Notes: generated from the letters alone by a model not told the origin. Positions 21,894-34,154 are shown, counted from the stretch's first letter. The stretch is 64,000 nucleotides of DNA from Steroidobacteraceae bacterium (GCA_027531255.1 JAPZRU010000007.1:310001-374000); one strand, 5' to 3'. Numbers and translations are program-made.

Positions 21894-22430
21894 ATGACAC
21901 GCCTCGCGATTCTCGAGTATCCGGACCCGCGCCTGCGCACCCGCGCGCAGCCCGTCGCGCACGTCGACGACGAACTCCGCAAGTTCGTGGACGACCTGTT
22001 CGAGACGATGTACGCGGCCAAGGGCATCGGCCTCGCGGCGACGCAGGTCAACGTCCACAAGCGCGTGCTCGTCACCGACGTCTCGGAGAACCACGACCAG
22101 CCACTCGTGTTCGTCAACCCGGAGATCATCGCGAAGGACTGCGTCGGCACGATGCAGGAAGGCTGCCTGTCGGTGCCGGGCTACTACGAGGACGTGAATC
22201 GCGCACAGAAGATCCGCGTGCGCGCGCTCGGCCGCGACGGCCAGCCGTTCGAGATGGACGCCGAGGGCCTGCTCGCGGTCTGCATCCAGCACGAGATCGA
22301 CCACCTCGACGGCAAGCTGTTCGTCGACTACATCTCGGAACTGAAGCGCACGCGCATCCGCAGGAAGCTCGAGAAGGAGCAGCGCGCCCGCGCCGACGCG
22401 CCGGCGCGCCCGCGCCAGCCCGCGCTCTGA
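21894..22430 (+). CDS. def: Peptide deformylase
   Basis: Iron-dependent enzyme removing the N-formyl group from nascent proteins. The 178-residue product has all three family motifs: [16 protein letters not shown] with the metal-binding Cys, and [10 protein letters not shown] with the two His ligands and catalytic Glu. A basic C-terminal tail ([11 protein letters not shown]) could contact the ribosome exit region. It is the first gene of def-fmt-rsmB; fmt starts 2 bp after its stop. Confidence 0.96.
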   Translation: MTRLAILEYPDPRLRTRAQPVAHVDDELRKFVDDLFETMYAAKGIGLAATQVNVHKRVLVTDVSENHDQPLVFVNPEIIAKDCVGTMQEGCLSVPGYYEDVNRAQKIRVRALGRDGQPFEMDAEGLLAVCIQHEIDHLDGKLFVDYISELKRTRIRRKLEKEQRARADAPARPRQPAL

Positions 22431-22432
22431 CC

Positions 22433-23395
22433 GTGCTCCGCGTCGTCTACGCCGGCACGCCGGAGTTCGCGGTGCCGGCGCTGGACGCGATCGCCGCGTC
22501 GCCGCACGCGCTCGTCGCCGTCTATACGCAGCCGGACCGCCCGGCGGGGCGCGGGCAGGCGCTCGCGCAGAGCCCCGTGAAGCGCCGCGCGCTGGAACTC
22601 GGCCTGCCCGTGCTGCAGCCGCCGACGCTGCGCGCCCCGGACGCCGCGCCCACGCTCGCGGCGTTCGCGCCGGACGTGATGGTCGTGGCGGCCTACGGGC
22701 TGCTGCTGCCGCAGGCCGTACTCGACGTGCCGCGTCACGGCTGCGTGAACATCCATGCCTCGCTGCTGCCGCGCTGGCGCGGCGCCGCGCCGATCCAGCG
22801 CGCGATCCTGGCCGGCGATGCCGCGACCGGCGTCTGCATCATGCGCATGGAGGCGGGGCTCGACACCGGGCCGGTCTACCGCGCGGAGCCGCTCGCGATC
22901 GGGGCGCGCGAAAGCGCCGGCGAACTGCACGACCGGCTCGCGGCGCTCGGCGCGCGGCTGCTGGTAGCGACGCTCGACGAACTCGCGTTGGGGCGTGCGA
23001 GCGCGACGCCGCAGCCCGCGGACGGCGTGACCTACGCGCACAAGCTCGACAAGCGCGAGGCGCTGCTCGACTGGTCGCGGCCGGCGCGCGAGCTCGATCG
23101 CGCGGTGCGCGCCTACGTGCCGTGGCCCGTCGCGGAGACGCGCCTCGACGGCGAGCAGTTGCGCGTGCACGCCGCCGAGCCGCGCGACGCCGCCGGAGGC
23201 GGTGCGGGCGCACGGCCCGGCACCGTGCTCGCAGTGACCGCCGACGGCATCGACGTCGCGACCGGCGAGGGCGTACTGCGGCTCACGCGCGTGCAGCAGG
23301 CCGGCCGCCGTGCCGTGAGCGCGCGCGAGTTCGCGAACGCCGGCGACCGCGCGCGCGCGCTGGTCGGCCGCGTGCTCGGCGACCCGGCACCATGA
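22433..23395 (+). CDS. fmt: Methionyl-tRNA formyltransferase
   Basis: Formylates initiator Met-tRNA using 10-formyl-THF. The 320-residue product has the N-terminal [12 protein letters not shown]-type start (here [14 protein letters not shown]), the catalytic [18 protein letters not shown] with Asn-His and the downstream GLDTGPVY, and the C-terminal tRNA-binding domain. GTG start at 22433, right after def. The stop overlaps the rsmB start (ATGA). Confidence 0.95.
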   Translation: MLRVVYAGTPEFAVPALDAIAASPHALVAVYTQPDRPAGRGQALAQSPVKRRALELGLPVLQPPTLRAPDAAPTLAAFAPDVMVVAAYGLLLPQAVLDVPRHGCVNIHASLLPRWRGAAPIQRAILAGDAATGVCIMRMEAGLDTGPVYRAEPLAIGARESAGELHDRLAALGARLLVATLDELALGRASATPQPADGVTYAHKLDKREALLDWSRPARELDRAVRAYVPWPVAETRLDGEQLRVHAAEPRDAAGGGAGARPGTVLAVTADGIDVATGEGVLRLTRVQQAGRRAVSAREFANAGDRARALVGRVLGDPAP

Positions 23396-24750
23396 GCGTC
23401 GGCGAGGGCGCGGACGCGCGGGCCGCGGCCGCGGTCGCGGTCGCGGCGGTGCTCGGCGAGGGCCGCACGCTCGAAGCCGCGCTCGCGGCGCTGCCGCCCG
23501 GCCGGCTCGCGCCGGAGCAGCGCGCACAGGCGCAGGCGCTCGCATACGGCACCGTGCGGTGGCTGCCGCGGCTGCAACGCGTGGGTGCGAAGCTCGTGCA
23601 GCGCCGCTGGGAGGATCACTCGCCGCGGCTGCAGGCGTTGCTGCTGCTCGGTCTGTACCAGCTCGAGTACGCCCAGGTGCCGCCGCACGCCGCCGTCAGC
23701 ACGACGGTGGAAGCCGCGAAGCTCGTCGGCGAAGGGCGTGCCGCGGGGCTCGTGAACGCGTGCCTGCGTCGCTTCCAGCGCGAGCGCGAAGCGCTGCTCG
23801 CGCACGCGGACCGCTCGCTGGCCGGGCGCACGGCCCATCCGCAGTGGTTCGTGGACGCCTTCGTCCGCGACTGGCCCGCGCAGGCTGCGGCGATGCTCGA
23901 CGCCGACAACGCGCACCCGCCGCTCGTGCTGCGCGCGAACGCACGCCGGATCTCCACCGCAGCGCTCGCAGAGCGGCTTGCCGCCGCGGGACACGCGACG
24001 CGACCGGTGCCGTTCGCGCCGCGTGCGCTCGTCATGGAGAAGCCGGTGGACGTGCGCCGGTTGCCCGAGTTCGTCGAGGGGCTCTGCTCCGTCCAGGATG
24101 CTGCCGCGCAGCTGGCGGTGCCGCTGCTCGCCTGCGAGCCCGGGCACCGGGTGCTCGACGCCTGCGCCGCGCCCGGCGGCAAGGCCTGCCACCTGCTCGA
24201 GGAAACGCCGGAACTCGCCGAACTGGTCGCACTCGACGTGGATCCTGCGCGCGCGGCGCGGATCCGCGAGAACCTCGACCGACTCGGACTCGCGGCGACC
24301 GTCACCGTCGGCGACGCGCTCGCGGACGACTGGTGGGACGGCCGGCCGTTCGACCGCATCCTGCTCGACGCGCCGTGCTCGGGCACGGGCGTGATCCGCC
24401 GTCACCCCGACATCAAGCTGTTGCGCCGGCCGGCCGACGTCGGGCCGCTCGCCGAGCGACAGCGCCGGTTGCTCGCGGCGCTCTGGCCGAAGCTCGCGCC
24501 GGGCGGCCGCCTCGTCTACGCCACCTGTTCCGTACTCAAGGCCGAGAACGCCGACGTGGTCGCGGACTTCCTGCGCGACACCCCCGGGGCGGCCGAAGTC
24601 CCGGAATCTGCTAGGCTTGCGGCGCCGCTTTCGCCTGCGCTCCCGGGGCGCTCCGGGCGGGAAGCCGGGGCAGGGCCGGGGTTCGCACTGCTGCCGGGCG
24701 CGGCCGATACGGACGGCTTCTATTACGCATGCCTCACCCGCCCGACATGA
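23392..24750 (+). CDS. rsmB: 16S rRNA (cytosine(967)-C(5))-methyltransferase RsmB
   Basis: 452 residues. The N-terminal NusB-like RNA-binding domain ([18 protein letters not shown], then [29 protein letters not shown]) is followed by the SAM-dependent methyltransferase domain: [15 protein letters not shown], the first conserved Cys in [19 protein letters not shown] and the catalytic Cys in [13 protein letters not shown]. This is the diagnostic two-cysteine m5C-methyltransferase arrangement. Overlaps fmt upstream and the DUF4390 gene downstream by ATGA. Confidence 0.95.
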   Translation: MSVGEGADARAAAAVAVAAVLGEGRTLEAALAALPPGRLAPEQRAQAQALAYGTVRWLPRLQRVGAKLVQRRWEDHSPRLQALLLLGLYQLEYAQVPPHAAVSTTVEAAKLVGEGRAAGLVNACLRRFQREREALLAHADRSLAGRTAHPQWFVDAFVRDWPAQAAAMLDADNAHPPLVLRANARRISTAALAERLAAAGHATRPVPFAPRALVMEKPVDVRRLPEFVEGLCSVQDAAAQLAVPLLACEPGHRVLDACAAPGGKACHLLEETPELAELVALDVDPARAARIRENLDRLGLAATVTVGDALADDWWDGRPFDRILLDAPCSGTGVIRRHPDIKLLRRPADVGPLAERQRRLLAALWPKLAPGGRLVYATCSVLKAENADVVADFLRDTPGAAEVPESARLAAPLSPALPGRSGREAGAGPGFALLPGAADTDGFYYACLTRPT

Positions 24751-25406
24751 GGCTCGACACCGCCCCCGCGCCGCCCCGCGCGCCGGGTGCGCCGCGCGGC
24801 TCGCGCCTACGGGCGGCCCGCCTGCTCGCCGCGTGCCTGCTGTGGCTCGCGCTCGCGCCGTGGCTGCCGGCGGTCTTCGCGCAGGACGTCGCCACGGTGA
24901 CCGCGATCGAGAACGGCGGTCGCTTCGAGATCCGCTCCGCTTTCCTCGAGCCGGTCGAGGGCGTCTACCAGCTGAACGCGACGGTGGACCTGAGCCTCAG
25001 CCGCAGCGCGCTGCAGGCGCTGCGCGAAGGCGTGCCGCTGTCGCTCGAGCTCGACATCGCGGTCGACCGCCGCCGCAGCTACCTGCCCGACGAGGACGTC
25101 GCGTTCCTCGTCCAGCGCTGGCAGATCCAGTACCACGCGCTCTCGGAGCGCTTCCTCGTCAGCAACCTGAACAGCGGCCAGCAGACTTCGCACTCGACGC
25201 TCGCGCTCGCGCTCGCGGCGGTTTCGCAGGTGCGCGGCCTGCCGGTGATCGACGCGCCGCTGGTCCGCGACGGCGGACGCTACGAGGTCTCGATCCGGAT
25301 GGTCGCGACCATCGAGGGCGGCCTGCCCGACGCGCTGCGGACGATGATGTTCTGGATGGACTGGCGCCGGTCCACGGACTGGTACACCTGGACGCTGACC
25401 ACGTGA
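24747..25406 (+). CDS. DUF4390 family exported protein
   Basis: 219 residues from the ATG at 24747, which overlaps the rsmB stop. A hydrophobic signal segment (LLAACLLWLALAPWLPAVFAQ) precedes a mature domain with the family features VDLSLSRSALQALREGVPLSLELDIAVDR and the closing FWMDWRRSTDWYTWTL. DUF4390 genes commonly sit between rsmB and ntrY in Gammaproteobacteria, as here. The predicted location is periplasmic; function is unknown, though the linkage hints at a role in sensing by NtrY. Confidence 0.85.
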   Translation: MRLDTAPAPPRAPGAPRGSRLRAARLLAACLLWLALAPWLPAVFAQDVATVTAIENGGRFEIRSAFLEPVEGVYQLNATVDLSLSRSALQALREGVPLSLELDIAVDRRRSYLPDEDVAFLVQRWQIQYHALSERFLVSNLNSGQQTSHSTLALALAAVSQVRGLPVIDAPLVRDGGRYEVSIRMVATIEGGLPDALRTMMFWMDWRRSTDWYTWTLTT

Positions 25407-25419
25407 GCCCGCCGACCCG

Positions 25420-27746
25420 ATGACCGCGCCCGCCCCGCCGCCCGTCGAGCGTCCCGCCGCGGCTCCCGCCGAGCCGGGCCCGGCGTCTTCGGGGGCGCTG
25501 CGGCGCATCGCGGTCTCGACGCTCACGGCGCTCGGCGCGCTCACGAGCATCGCCTCGCTGGTGCTGCTCGCCAACACGGCGCAGGACGCGCGGCTGTTCG
25601 ACCAGCTGCAGCCGTGGCTCCTGGTCGTGAACCTCGCCGGCGTGATCGTGCTGCTGGTGCTGATCGGCCGGAAGCTCTACGAGCTGGCGCGCGACTGGCG
25701 CCGCCAGGTGCCCGGTTCGCGGATGAAGGCGCGCGCGGTCGCGATGTTCAGCCTGCTCGCGCTCGCGCCGATCGTGATCGTCTACTCGTTCTCGGTGAAC
25801 GCGATCAACCGCGGCATCGACAGCTGGTTCGACGTCGACGTGCGGCAGGGTCTCGACGACGCGCTCGACCTGTCGCGCGCGGCGCTCAGTCTCCGCATGC
25901 GCGAGTTCTCGGGCCGCACCGAGCGCACCGCCGACGAACTGCGCTCGAGCCGCGACTTCGAGCTCGTCACGCAGCTCGACCGCTACCGGCGCTTCGCCGG
26001 CGCGGCCGAGATGCTCGTGGTCGGCGAGCACGGCCACATCGTCGCCGCCAGCATGGATCTCGCCGTCGACGCGCTGCCGACTGCGCCGGCGGAGGAGGTG
26101 CTGCTCGAGGCGCGCGGCGGGCGCACCTACGTGAGCCTGGACCCGGGCTCCCCCGGCGGTTTCGTGGTGCTGACGGCGGTCGCGCTGCCGCGGCCCGACG
26201 GCCGCTCGCCGCACGTGCTGGTCGCGACCTACGAGGTCCCCGAGCAGCTCGCGGGACTCGCCGACGGCGTGCAGGCGGCGTACTCGGAGTACGGCCAGCG
26301 CGTGTACCAGCGACCGTTCCTGAAATCGACCTTCACGCTGACGCTGACGATCGTGCTGCTGCTGTCCGCGCTGGCGGCCGTGTACGGCGCGTTCTTCTGG
26401 GCGTCGCGGCTCGTCAAGCCGGTGCAGGACCTGATCGCCGGCACGCGCGCGGTCGCGAAGGGCGACCTCTCGACTCGGCTGCCGCTGCCGTCGCGCGACG
26501 AGATGGGCTTCCTCGTCCACTCGTTCAACGACATGACGAAGCGGCTCGCACGCGCGCGCCGCGACGCGGAACTCTCGCGGCTCGCCGTCGAGCAGGAGCG
26601 CGCGAGCCTCGCGGTGATCCTCGCGCGTCTGTCCACCGGCGTCGTCTCGCTGGAGCCCGACCTGCGGCTGCGCACCGCGAACGCCGCCGCCGCGGGCATC
26701 CTCGGCGTCGACCTCGAGTCGGCGGTCGGCCGCCCGTTGCCGGAGCTCGCCGAGGGCCAGCCGCTGCTGCGCCAGTTCGTGGACGCCTGCCGTCGTCACC
26801 TCGACGCCGGCCAGACGGAGTGGCGCGAGCAGCTGCAGCTGAAGGGCGAGAGCGGCCGCCGCGAGCTGATGGTCGCGTGCACCGCGCTGCCCGGCGAGGA
26901 CACCGGGCCGGACGGCACGCCGCTGGCCGGCGGCCTCGTGGTCGTGTTCGACGACATCACGACCCTGCTGCGGGCCCAGCGCGACGCGGCGTGGGGCGAG
27001 GTCGCGCGCCGCCTGGCGCACGAGATCAAGAACCCGCTGACCCCGATCCAGCTGTCCGCCGAGCGCATGCGCCGCCGCTTCCTCGCCCAGATGCAGGACA
27101 AGGACGCCGAGATCATGGACCGCGCGACGCACACCATCGTGCAGCAGGTCGAGGCGATGAAGCAGATGGTCAACGCGTTCTCGGAGTACGCGCGGGCCCC
27201 GGCGATGGAGCTGACCAGCTTCGACCTGAACCAGCTGGTGGCGGAGGTCGCCGACCTCTACCGCGCACACGACACGCACGTGCGCATCCGCGTGGCGCTC
27301 GACCCGCGGCTCGGCCTCGTCGAGGCCGACCGCGGGCGCGTGCGCCAGATCCTGAACAACCTGCTGACGAACGCGTTCGAGGCGCTCGAGGGCCAGGCGG
27401 ATGCGACGGTGTCGATCGACACGCGCCGCACGGCGCTGGCGGGGCACCCGGTGCTGGAGCTCGAGGTGGCCGACAACGGCCCCGGCTTCCAGCGCGAGAT
27501 CATCGGCCAGGTATTCGATCCGTACGTGACCAGCAAGCCGAAGGGCACGGGCCTCGGCCTCGCCATCGTCAAGAAGATCGTCGAGGAGCACGGCGGCCAG
27601 ATCGAGGCCGACAACGCGCGCGAGCCGCCGGGGCAGGGCGGTGCGCGCGTCCGCATCCGCCTGCCGCTGGACGACGCGGCGCGCGCCGCGCTCGCGTCCG
27701 CCGACCCCCGCCACGACCGCAGATCCGAGCCCAGGAGAGAGCGTGC

Positions 27747-27750
<4 letters not shown>
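25420..27750 (+). CDS. ntrY: NtrY-like membrane sensor histidine kinase
   Basis: 776 residues. Two N-terminal membrane helices (about 30-85) and a third near 100-120 are followed by a periplasmic sensor region (about 125-300), another helix (TFTLTLTIVLLLSALAAVYGAFFW), HAMP (RLVKPVQDLIAGTRAVAKGD), a PAS domain and the kinase core. The phosphorylated His534 is in RRLAHEIKNPLTPIQLSAERM, the hallmark of the NtrY subgroup. ATP-binding N box NNLLTNAFEAL, G1 DNGPGF and G2 GTGLGLAIVKK are intact. Its stop overlaps ntrX, so the two form a pair. Confidence 0.93.
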
Positions 27751-29106
<1,356 letters not shown>

Positions 29107-29114
<8 letters not shown>

Positions 29115-30372
29115 CGCCCGCGGGCCCCGCGCGCCCGCGGTCGCGTTCATCCTCGTCACCGTCCTCCTGGACGTGCTGGCGTTCGGGATCATCGCGCCCG
29201 TCCTGCCGCAGCTGATCGTCGAGTTCGAGGGCGGCGACGCGGCCAGCGCCGCCGAGCACTACGGGCTCTTCGCCATCGCCTGGGCGGCGATGCAGTTCGT
29301 GTTCTCGCCGGTGCTCGGGATGCTCTCCGACCGCTACGGCCGGCGGCCCGTGCTGCTGATCTCGCTGACCGGCCTCGGGCTCGACTACATCCTGATGGCG
29401 CTCGCGCCGACGCTGCTGTGGCTGTTCATCGGGCGCGTGATCTCCGGCATCACCGCGGCGACCTACTCGACGGCCACCGCCTACATCGCCGACGTGACGC
29501 CGCCCGAGAAGCGCGCGCAGCAGTTCGGGCTGATCGGCGCGGCGTTCGGCCTCGGCTTCATCGCGGGGCCGGCGCTCGGCGGCGTGCTGGGCGAGGTCGA
29601 TCCGCGGCTGCCGTTCTGGGTCGCAGCCGCGCTGACGCTGGCGAACGCGCTGTACGGCTGGTTCGTGCTGCCGGAGTCGCTGCCGCCCGAGCGGCGCGCC
29701 CACGCGTTCCAGTGGTCGAAGGCGAATCCGGTCGGCGCGCTCAAGCTCGTGCAGTCGCGCGCCGGCCTCGGCGGTCTCGTGGCCGTCAACTTCCTGTACA
29801 TCGTCGCGCACTACGTGCTGACCGCGGTGATGGTGCTCTACGCCGCGTACCGCTACGAGTGGGGCCCGCGCGAGGTCGGGCTCGCGCTCGCGTTCATCGG
29901 GCTCTGCACGGCGATCGTGCAGGGGGGGCTCGTCGGCCCCGTGGTACGCAGGCTCGGCGAGCGGCGGGCGGTGCTGCTCGGTCTCGGCGCCGCCGTCGTC
30001 GCCTACACGGGCTACGCCTTCGCGCCGAGCGGCGCCTGGCTCTACGCGGTCGTGCCGATCGGCGCGCTGTCCGGCTTCTACGGCCCCGCGCTGGCGTCGC
30101 TGATGACGCAGCGCGTGGACCCGCACGAGCAGGGCCAGCTGCAGGGCGTGAACGGCAGCCTGCTCGGCATTTCCGGCCTGTTCGCGCCGGGGCTGTTCAC
30201 GTTCGTGTTCGCCGCCGCGATCCGGCACCCGCACGAATCGCCGCTTTACCTGCCGGGCGCCCCGTTCTTCCTGGCGGCGCTGATCGCGCTCGCGGCGCTG
30301 GTGCTGGCGTGGCGGGTGGCGCATCGAACCGCGGCGCCGGCCGCGGTGGCCGACGAGACGGCGACGGCGTGA
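29107..30372 (+). CDS. MFS transporter, TetA-like 12-helix antiporter family
   Basis: 421 residues with 12 predicted membrane helices. The loop 2-3 motif GMLSDRYGRRPVLL and the motif-C-like GLIGAAFGLGFIAGPALGGVLG at helix 5 define drug:H+ antiporters of the TCR/Tet type. The start overlaps the end of ntrX by 8 bp, so it is co-transcribed with the two-component pair. The match to TetA proteins is by motif only; tetracycline resistance should not be inferred. The substrate may be another amphiphile. Confidence 0.85.
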
Positions 30373-30411
30373 GAGCCGCGGCCCGGTCGCCGTCCGGCGG
30401 CGGGCGTCGAG

Positions 30412-30430
30412 GCATGCGGGATCTGCATGC
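30412..30430. repeat. Short inverted repeat between convergent genes
   Basis: GCATGC (30412-30417) and GCATGC (30425-30430) with 7 nt between, in the 107-bp gap between the convergent MFS and GNAT genes. Each arm is itself a palindrome. No T-run follows in either direction; a terminator role is possible but unsupported. Confidence 0.35.
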
Positions 30431-30479
30431 TCGTCGGTTCCCCGGAATCCGTCGTCGCGCCCCGGTCGCGGCGATCGAA

Positions 30480-30959
30480 TCACGATCCCCGGCGCGGACC
30501 CGCATTCTCCGAGCGCGCGTACACCTCCGGATCCAGCTTCTCCATCAGGCGGTCGGGCCGCGCGGGCGACGCGAAGCCGAACTGCGAATAGAGCCCGTAA
30601 GCGTCCGCGGTCACGAGCAGGAAGCGGCGCAGGCCCTGCAGCTCGGGGTGCTCGCCGACGCACTGCATCAGGAACTTGGCGAGCCCGCGGCCGCGATGCG
30701 CTTCGAGGACGTAGACGTCGCAGAGGTAGGCGAACGTCGCGCGGTCCGTGATGACGCGGGCCAGACCGACCTGCGCCCCGGTCGCGTCGTACAGGCCGAA
30801 GCACAGCGAGCCAGCGAGGCTGCGCTCGACGGTCTCGCGCGGGATGCCCGCGGCCCAGTACGAGCGTGACAGGTATCCGTGCACGGCCTCCACGTCCAGG
30901 CGCGCGTGGTCGGTGTCGACCACGTAGCCCGCGTGTCGCCACTGCCGGTGGGCGTTCAC
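30480..30959 (-). CDS. GNAT family N-acetyltransferase
   Basis: 159 residues from the GTG at 30959, whose GTGA overlaps the AbgT stop. The GNAT acetyl-CoA site is visible as VYVLEAHRGRGLAKFLMQ, preceded by LARVITDRATFAYLCDV and followed by LLVTADAYGLYSQFGF. The pattern matches small single-domain acetyltransferases acting on amines or amino acids. Coupling to an AbgT-type transporter suggests that the imported compound may be its acceptor, but this is inference. Confidence 0.82.
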   Translation of the reverse strand: MNAHRQWRHAGYVVDTDHARLDVEAVHGYLSRSYWAAGIPRETVERSLAGSLCFGLYDATGAQVGLARVITDRATFAYLCDVYVLEAHRGRGLAKFLMQCVGEHPELQGLRRFLLVTADAYGLYSQFGFASPARPDRLMEKLDPEVYARSENAGPRRGS

Positions 30960-32767
30960 GACCCCGGCACGTAGTACAGCGGCGCGCCCGGTCCGAGCGG
31001 CAGCCCGAGCCAGTACCAGGCCACCAGGAACGTGGTCCACACCAGCGTGAACACGAGCGTGTACGGCACCATCAGCGCGATCAGGCTGCCGAGCCCGGCG
31101 TTCGGCTGGTACTTCATCATCACCGCCAGCACGATCAGCAGGTAAGGGTTCAGCGGCGAGATGATGTTCACCACCGAGTCGCCGATGCGGTATGCGGCGG
31201 TCGTGAGCTCCGGACTGATGCCGACCAGCATGAACATGGGCACGAACACCGGCGCGAACACGCCGAACTTCGAGATCATCCCGCTGATGGCGAAGTCGCC
31301 GAAGATCACGACCAGCACGAACAGGACCAGCAGCAGCGGGATGGCCAGCTCCGCGCTCGCCAGCGCGACGCCGCCGGAGTAGGCGAGCATCCGGTCGAGG
31401 TTCGTGTAGGTGAAGTAGTTGACGAACTGCGCCATGAAGAAGGTGATGACGAGCACCGGCACGACGCTGCGGATGCCGTGGTACAGCCCGTCGACGAAGT
31501 CCTGCTGGCTGCGGATCGCGCCGGTGGCGCGGCCGTACACGAAGCCCGGGATCACGAACGCGAAGAAGATCATCGGCACGATCACGTGCGACCAGCGCGG
31601 TCCCGGCGACTCGACGAGCCGGCCCTGGCCCGAGCCCTCCGCGACGACGAGCGGCGCGCGCGAGTAGACCTCGGCACCGTCGGCGGGCGGGGTGCCCGCC
31701 GGCGCCACCGTGACGACGTCCTGCACCAGCACGCGGCCGTTGGCGAGCGTCGGCTGGCCGTCGCCGTGGAGCGGCATGCCGGGCACGTGGATCAGCGCGA
31801 GCGCGGTCGCGATCACCGCCGCCATCGCGAGCAGCGCGCGGTTCAGGCCGCGTCGCTCCTGCCCGGTCAGCTGCATCTGGTTCAGCACGGCGTTCGCGTC
31901 GCCGCCGCCAACCGGCGCGCCGCGCTGCAGCCGCGGCTCGACGATGCGGTCGGTCACGTACCAGCCCGCGAACATCACGACGATCGCGCTGCCGACCTTG
32001 AAGTACCAGTTGTGCAGGATGGTCACGACGTAGCCCGGGTCCACCACGCGCGCCGCGTCCTGCGCGAAGCCGGCGAGCGCGCCGTCGCTGCCCGCCGGGA
32101 ACGAGCCGGCCGCGAAGCCGCCCGCGACGCCGGCGAACGCCGCCGCGAGGCCCGCGACCGGGTGGCGGCCCATCGCGAAGTACAGCGCCGCGGCGAGCGG
32201 CGGCAGGATCACGTAGCCCGCGTCGCTCGCCACACCCGCGTTCGCGCCGATGAAGACCACCACCGGCGTCAGGAAGCGGCGCGGCGTGACGAGCGCGAGA
32301 CGCCGCATCAGCGCACCGAACAGCCCGAACTTCTCGGCCACGCCGATGCCGAGCATCGCGACGAACAGCAGCGGCAGCGAGGGCAGCTGCACGAAGTTGC
32401 GCAGCATCGACGACAGCATCCAGTAGACGCCGTCCGCCGACGCCAGGTTCTTCGGCGCGATCGGCTCGCCGCTCGCGACGAGCTCGACGACCGGCCGGCC
32501 GCGCTCGTCGAGCACCGGGACCTGCACCGGTTCGCCGCCGGCGTCGAGCTGGGCGGTGGTGACGACCTGCACCTTGACCGGCTGCACCTGCCAGTCCAGC
32601 GCGTGGCCGACGGCAGACAGTGCCACGACGATCATCGCGAGCACGACGAACAGCAGCGCGGGCTCGGGCAGCTTGTTGCCCGCCCACTCGACCCAGTCGA
32701 GGAAACCGCGCGAGCGGGGTGGCGCGACCGGCCCGGTGGGCCCGGTCGGCGGGGCGGAAACGGCCAT
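30956..32767 (-). CDS. AbgT family transporter (first of two)
   Basis: 603 residues and about 12 membrane helices. Family landmarks include FLDWVEWAGNKLPEPALLF at the start, GIGVAEKFGLFGALMR, the re-entrant SDAGYVILPPLAAALYFAMGRHP, GFAAGSFPAGSDG, and SPLNPYLLIVLAVMMKYQPNAGLGSLIALM near the end. AbgT of E. coli imports p-aminobenzoyl-glutamate; other members export sulfonamides, so direction and substrate here are open. A periplasmic-looking insert follows helix 1. It is the first gene of a two-gene unit with the GNAT gene and diverges from sodB. Confidence 0.9.
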   Translation of the reverse strand: MAVSAPPTGPTGPVAPPRSRGFLDWVEWAGNKLPEPALLFVVLAMIVVALSAVGHALDWQVQPVKVQVVTTAQLDAGGEPVQVPVLDERGRPVVELVASGEPIAPKNLASADGVYWMLSSMLRNFVQLPSLPLLFVAMLGIGVAEKFGLFGALMRRLALVTPRRFLTPVVVFIGANAGVASDAGYVILPPLAAALYFAMGRHPVAGLAAAFAGVAGGFAAGSFPAGSDGALAGFAQDAARVVDPGYVVTILHNWYFKVGSAIVVMFAGWYVTDRIVEPRLQRGAPVGGGDANAVLNQMQLTGQERRGLNRALLAMAAVIATALALIHVPGMPLHGDGQPTLANGRVLVQDVVTVAPAGTPPADGAEVYSRAPLVVAEGSGQGRLVESPGPRWSHVIVPMIFFAFVIPGFVYGRATGAIRSQQDFVDGLYHGIRSVVPVLVITFFMAQFVNYFTYTNLDRMLAYSGGVALASAELAIPLLLVLFVLVVIFGDFAISGMISKFGVFAPVFVPMFMLVGISPELTTAAYRIGDSVVNIISPLNPYLLIVLAVMMKYQPNAGLGSLIALMVPYTLVFTLVWTTFLVAWYWLGLPLGPGAPLYYVPGS

Positions 32768-32950
32768 GCGAATCCCCGGATGGGCACGCGAGGGTTGCGA
32801 GTCTAGGCGAGACGCGGCGGCGGACGCGAAAGTTCCGGGCGTCCGGCTCTGGACGTGCGGCCGCGCCCGTTACCCTGCCGGCCCGGCCCGAGGACCGCGT
32901 CCCGGCACCGTGCCGGGTGCGTGCCGGGCGCCCCACCGAATGGAGGCCAG

Positions 32951-33607
32951 ATGCAGCCGCTGACCCTGATGCCCCTGCCGTACCCCGAGGGCGCCCTCGC
33001 GCCGGTCACGACCGCGCAGACGCTCGCGCTCCACCACGGCGCGCACCACGCCGGCTACGTGAAGAAGACCAACGAACTCGTCGGCGCGGACCTCGCGAAG
33101 TACGAGTCGCTCGAGCAGCTGATCGAGCACGCCGCGCAGTCGCGCGAGGACGTCTTCGACAACGCGGGGCAGGTCTGGAACCACGATTTCTTCTGGCAGT
33201 CGATGAAGCCCGCCGGGCACGGCGCTCGCGGCCCGCACGGCGCGTTCGCCGAGGCGATCGAGCGCGACTGCGGCTCGCTGGAGAAGCTGCTCGCGGACGC
33301 GCTGGCGCGCGGCGAGAAGCACTTCGGCAGCGGCTGGGTCTGGATCGTGATGAACGGCGGCAAGGTGTCGGCTGCGACCACCGCCAACGGTCGGCCCGCG
33401 TTCGTGGACGGGCTGTACCCGCTGCTGGTCTGCGACCTGTGGGAGCACGCGTACTACCTGGACCACCAGAACCGGCGACGCGCGTTCCTCGAGGGTTTCT
33501 TCGCGCAGCTCGCGAACTGGGAGTTCGCGCAGCGTCGCTACGAGGCGCACGAGGCGCCCCGGTCGCGTGCGCCGCGCGGACGTTCGGTCAGTCGCCGACC
33601 CGGATGA
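32951..33607 (+). CDS. sodB: Superoxide dismutase, Fe/Mn family
   Basis: Cytoplasmic enzyme that dismutates superoxide. The four metal ligands are present: His in LALHHGAHHAGYV, His in NAGQVWNHDFFW, and Asp/His in VCDLWEHAYYLDHQNRR. GGAGG lies 4 bp before the ATG at 32951. The fold ends near FAQRRYEAH; the last 20 residues (Arg/Ser-rich) are an extra tail, and its final 20 bp overlap the end of the convergent SPOR gene. The tail makes the protein 218 residues against about 195 usual. The VWNH motif is more typical of the iron form. Confidence 0.93.
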   Translation: MQPLTLMPLPYPEGALAPVTTAQTLALHHGAHHAGYVKKTNELVGADLAKYESLEQLIEHAAQSREDVFDNAGQVWNHDFFWQSMKPAGHGARGPHGAFAEAIERDCGSLEKLLADALARGEKHFGSGWVWIVMNGGKVSAATTANGRPAFVDGLYPLLVCDLWEHAYYLDHQNRRRAFLEGFFAQLANWEFAQRRYEAHEAPRSRAPRGRSVSRRPG

Positions 33608-34154
33608 CGAGCGCGTCCACCTCGGCCTGCCGCAGGCGCGTGCGGATGCGGTTCAGCTCGTCCAGGTCCGTGATCGGCCCGATGCGCACGCGGTGCCAGG
33701 TGTCCGCGTCCACCGTGACCTTCTGCACCTTGGACTCGACGCCCTGCAGCGCGAGCTGCGCGCGCACGCGCTCCGCGTCCTCGAACTGCCGGTACGAGCC
33801 GGCCTGCAGCACGTAGGTGCCCGGCCGCGTCTCCGGGGCCGGCTTCAGGTCGGGCCGCGCGTCCTCGTTCTCCGGGATCACTACCTCGAAGTTCTTCAGC
33901 TTGTCGTAGAACGTGTAGTCGACCGCGCTGCCGTTCGCGCCCTGCTCCGGCGCGTCTTCCTGCGCGGACAGCGGCGCCGGCTTGGCCGCCTCCTGCGCGA
34001 CCGGCGCCGCGGGCGGCGGGTCCGGCCTGTAGAACCAGGCGCCGGCCGCAACCGCGAGGCCGATGGCGAGGCCGATCGCGAGGCCCGCACCGCCCGACAG
34101 TCCGCCGCCCCCGCGGCGGCGCGGCGCCGGCTTCTTGTAGTCGCGCGCCGTCAC
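33588..34154 (-). CDS. SPOR-domain cell division-associated membrane protein
   Basis: 188 residues from the GTG at 34154 (GTGA overlap with argS). A basic cytoplasmic start (RDYKKPAPRRR), one membrane helix (about 22-41, GLAIGLAIGLAVAAGAWF), a Pro/Ala/Glu-rich linker and a C-terminal SPOR domain (about 112-188: YVLQAGSYRQFEDAERVRAQ, then VRIGPITDLDELNRIRTRLR) give an FtsN-like layout. SPOR domains bind denuded glycan strands at the division site. The argS-SPOR gene pair is common in Gammaproteobacteria. Confidence 0.9.
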   Translation of the reverse strand: MTARDYKKPAPRRRGGGGLSGGAGLAIGLAIGLAVAAGAWFYRPDPPPAAPVAQEAAKPAPLSAQEDAPEQGANGSAVDYTFYDKLKNFEVVIPENEDARPDLKPAPETRPGTYVLQAGSYRQFEDAERVRAQLALQGVESKVQKVTVDADTWHRVRIGPITDLDELNRIRTRLRQAEVDALVIRVGD

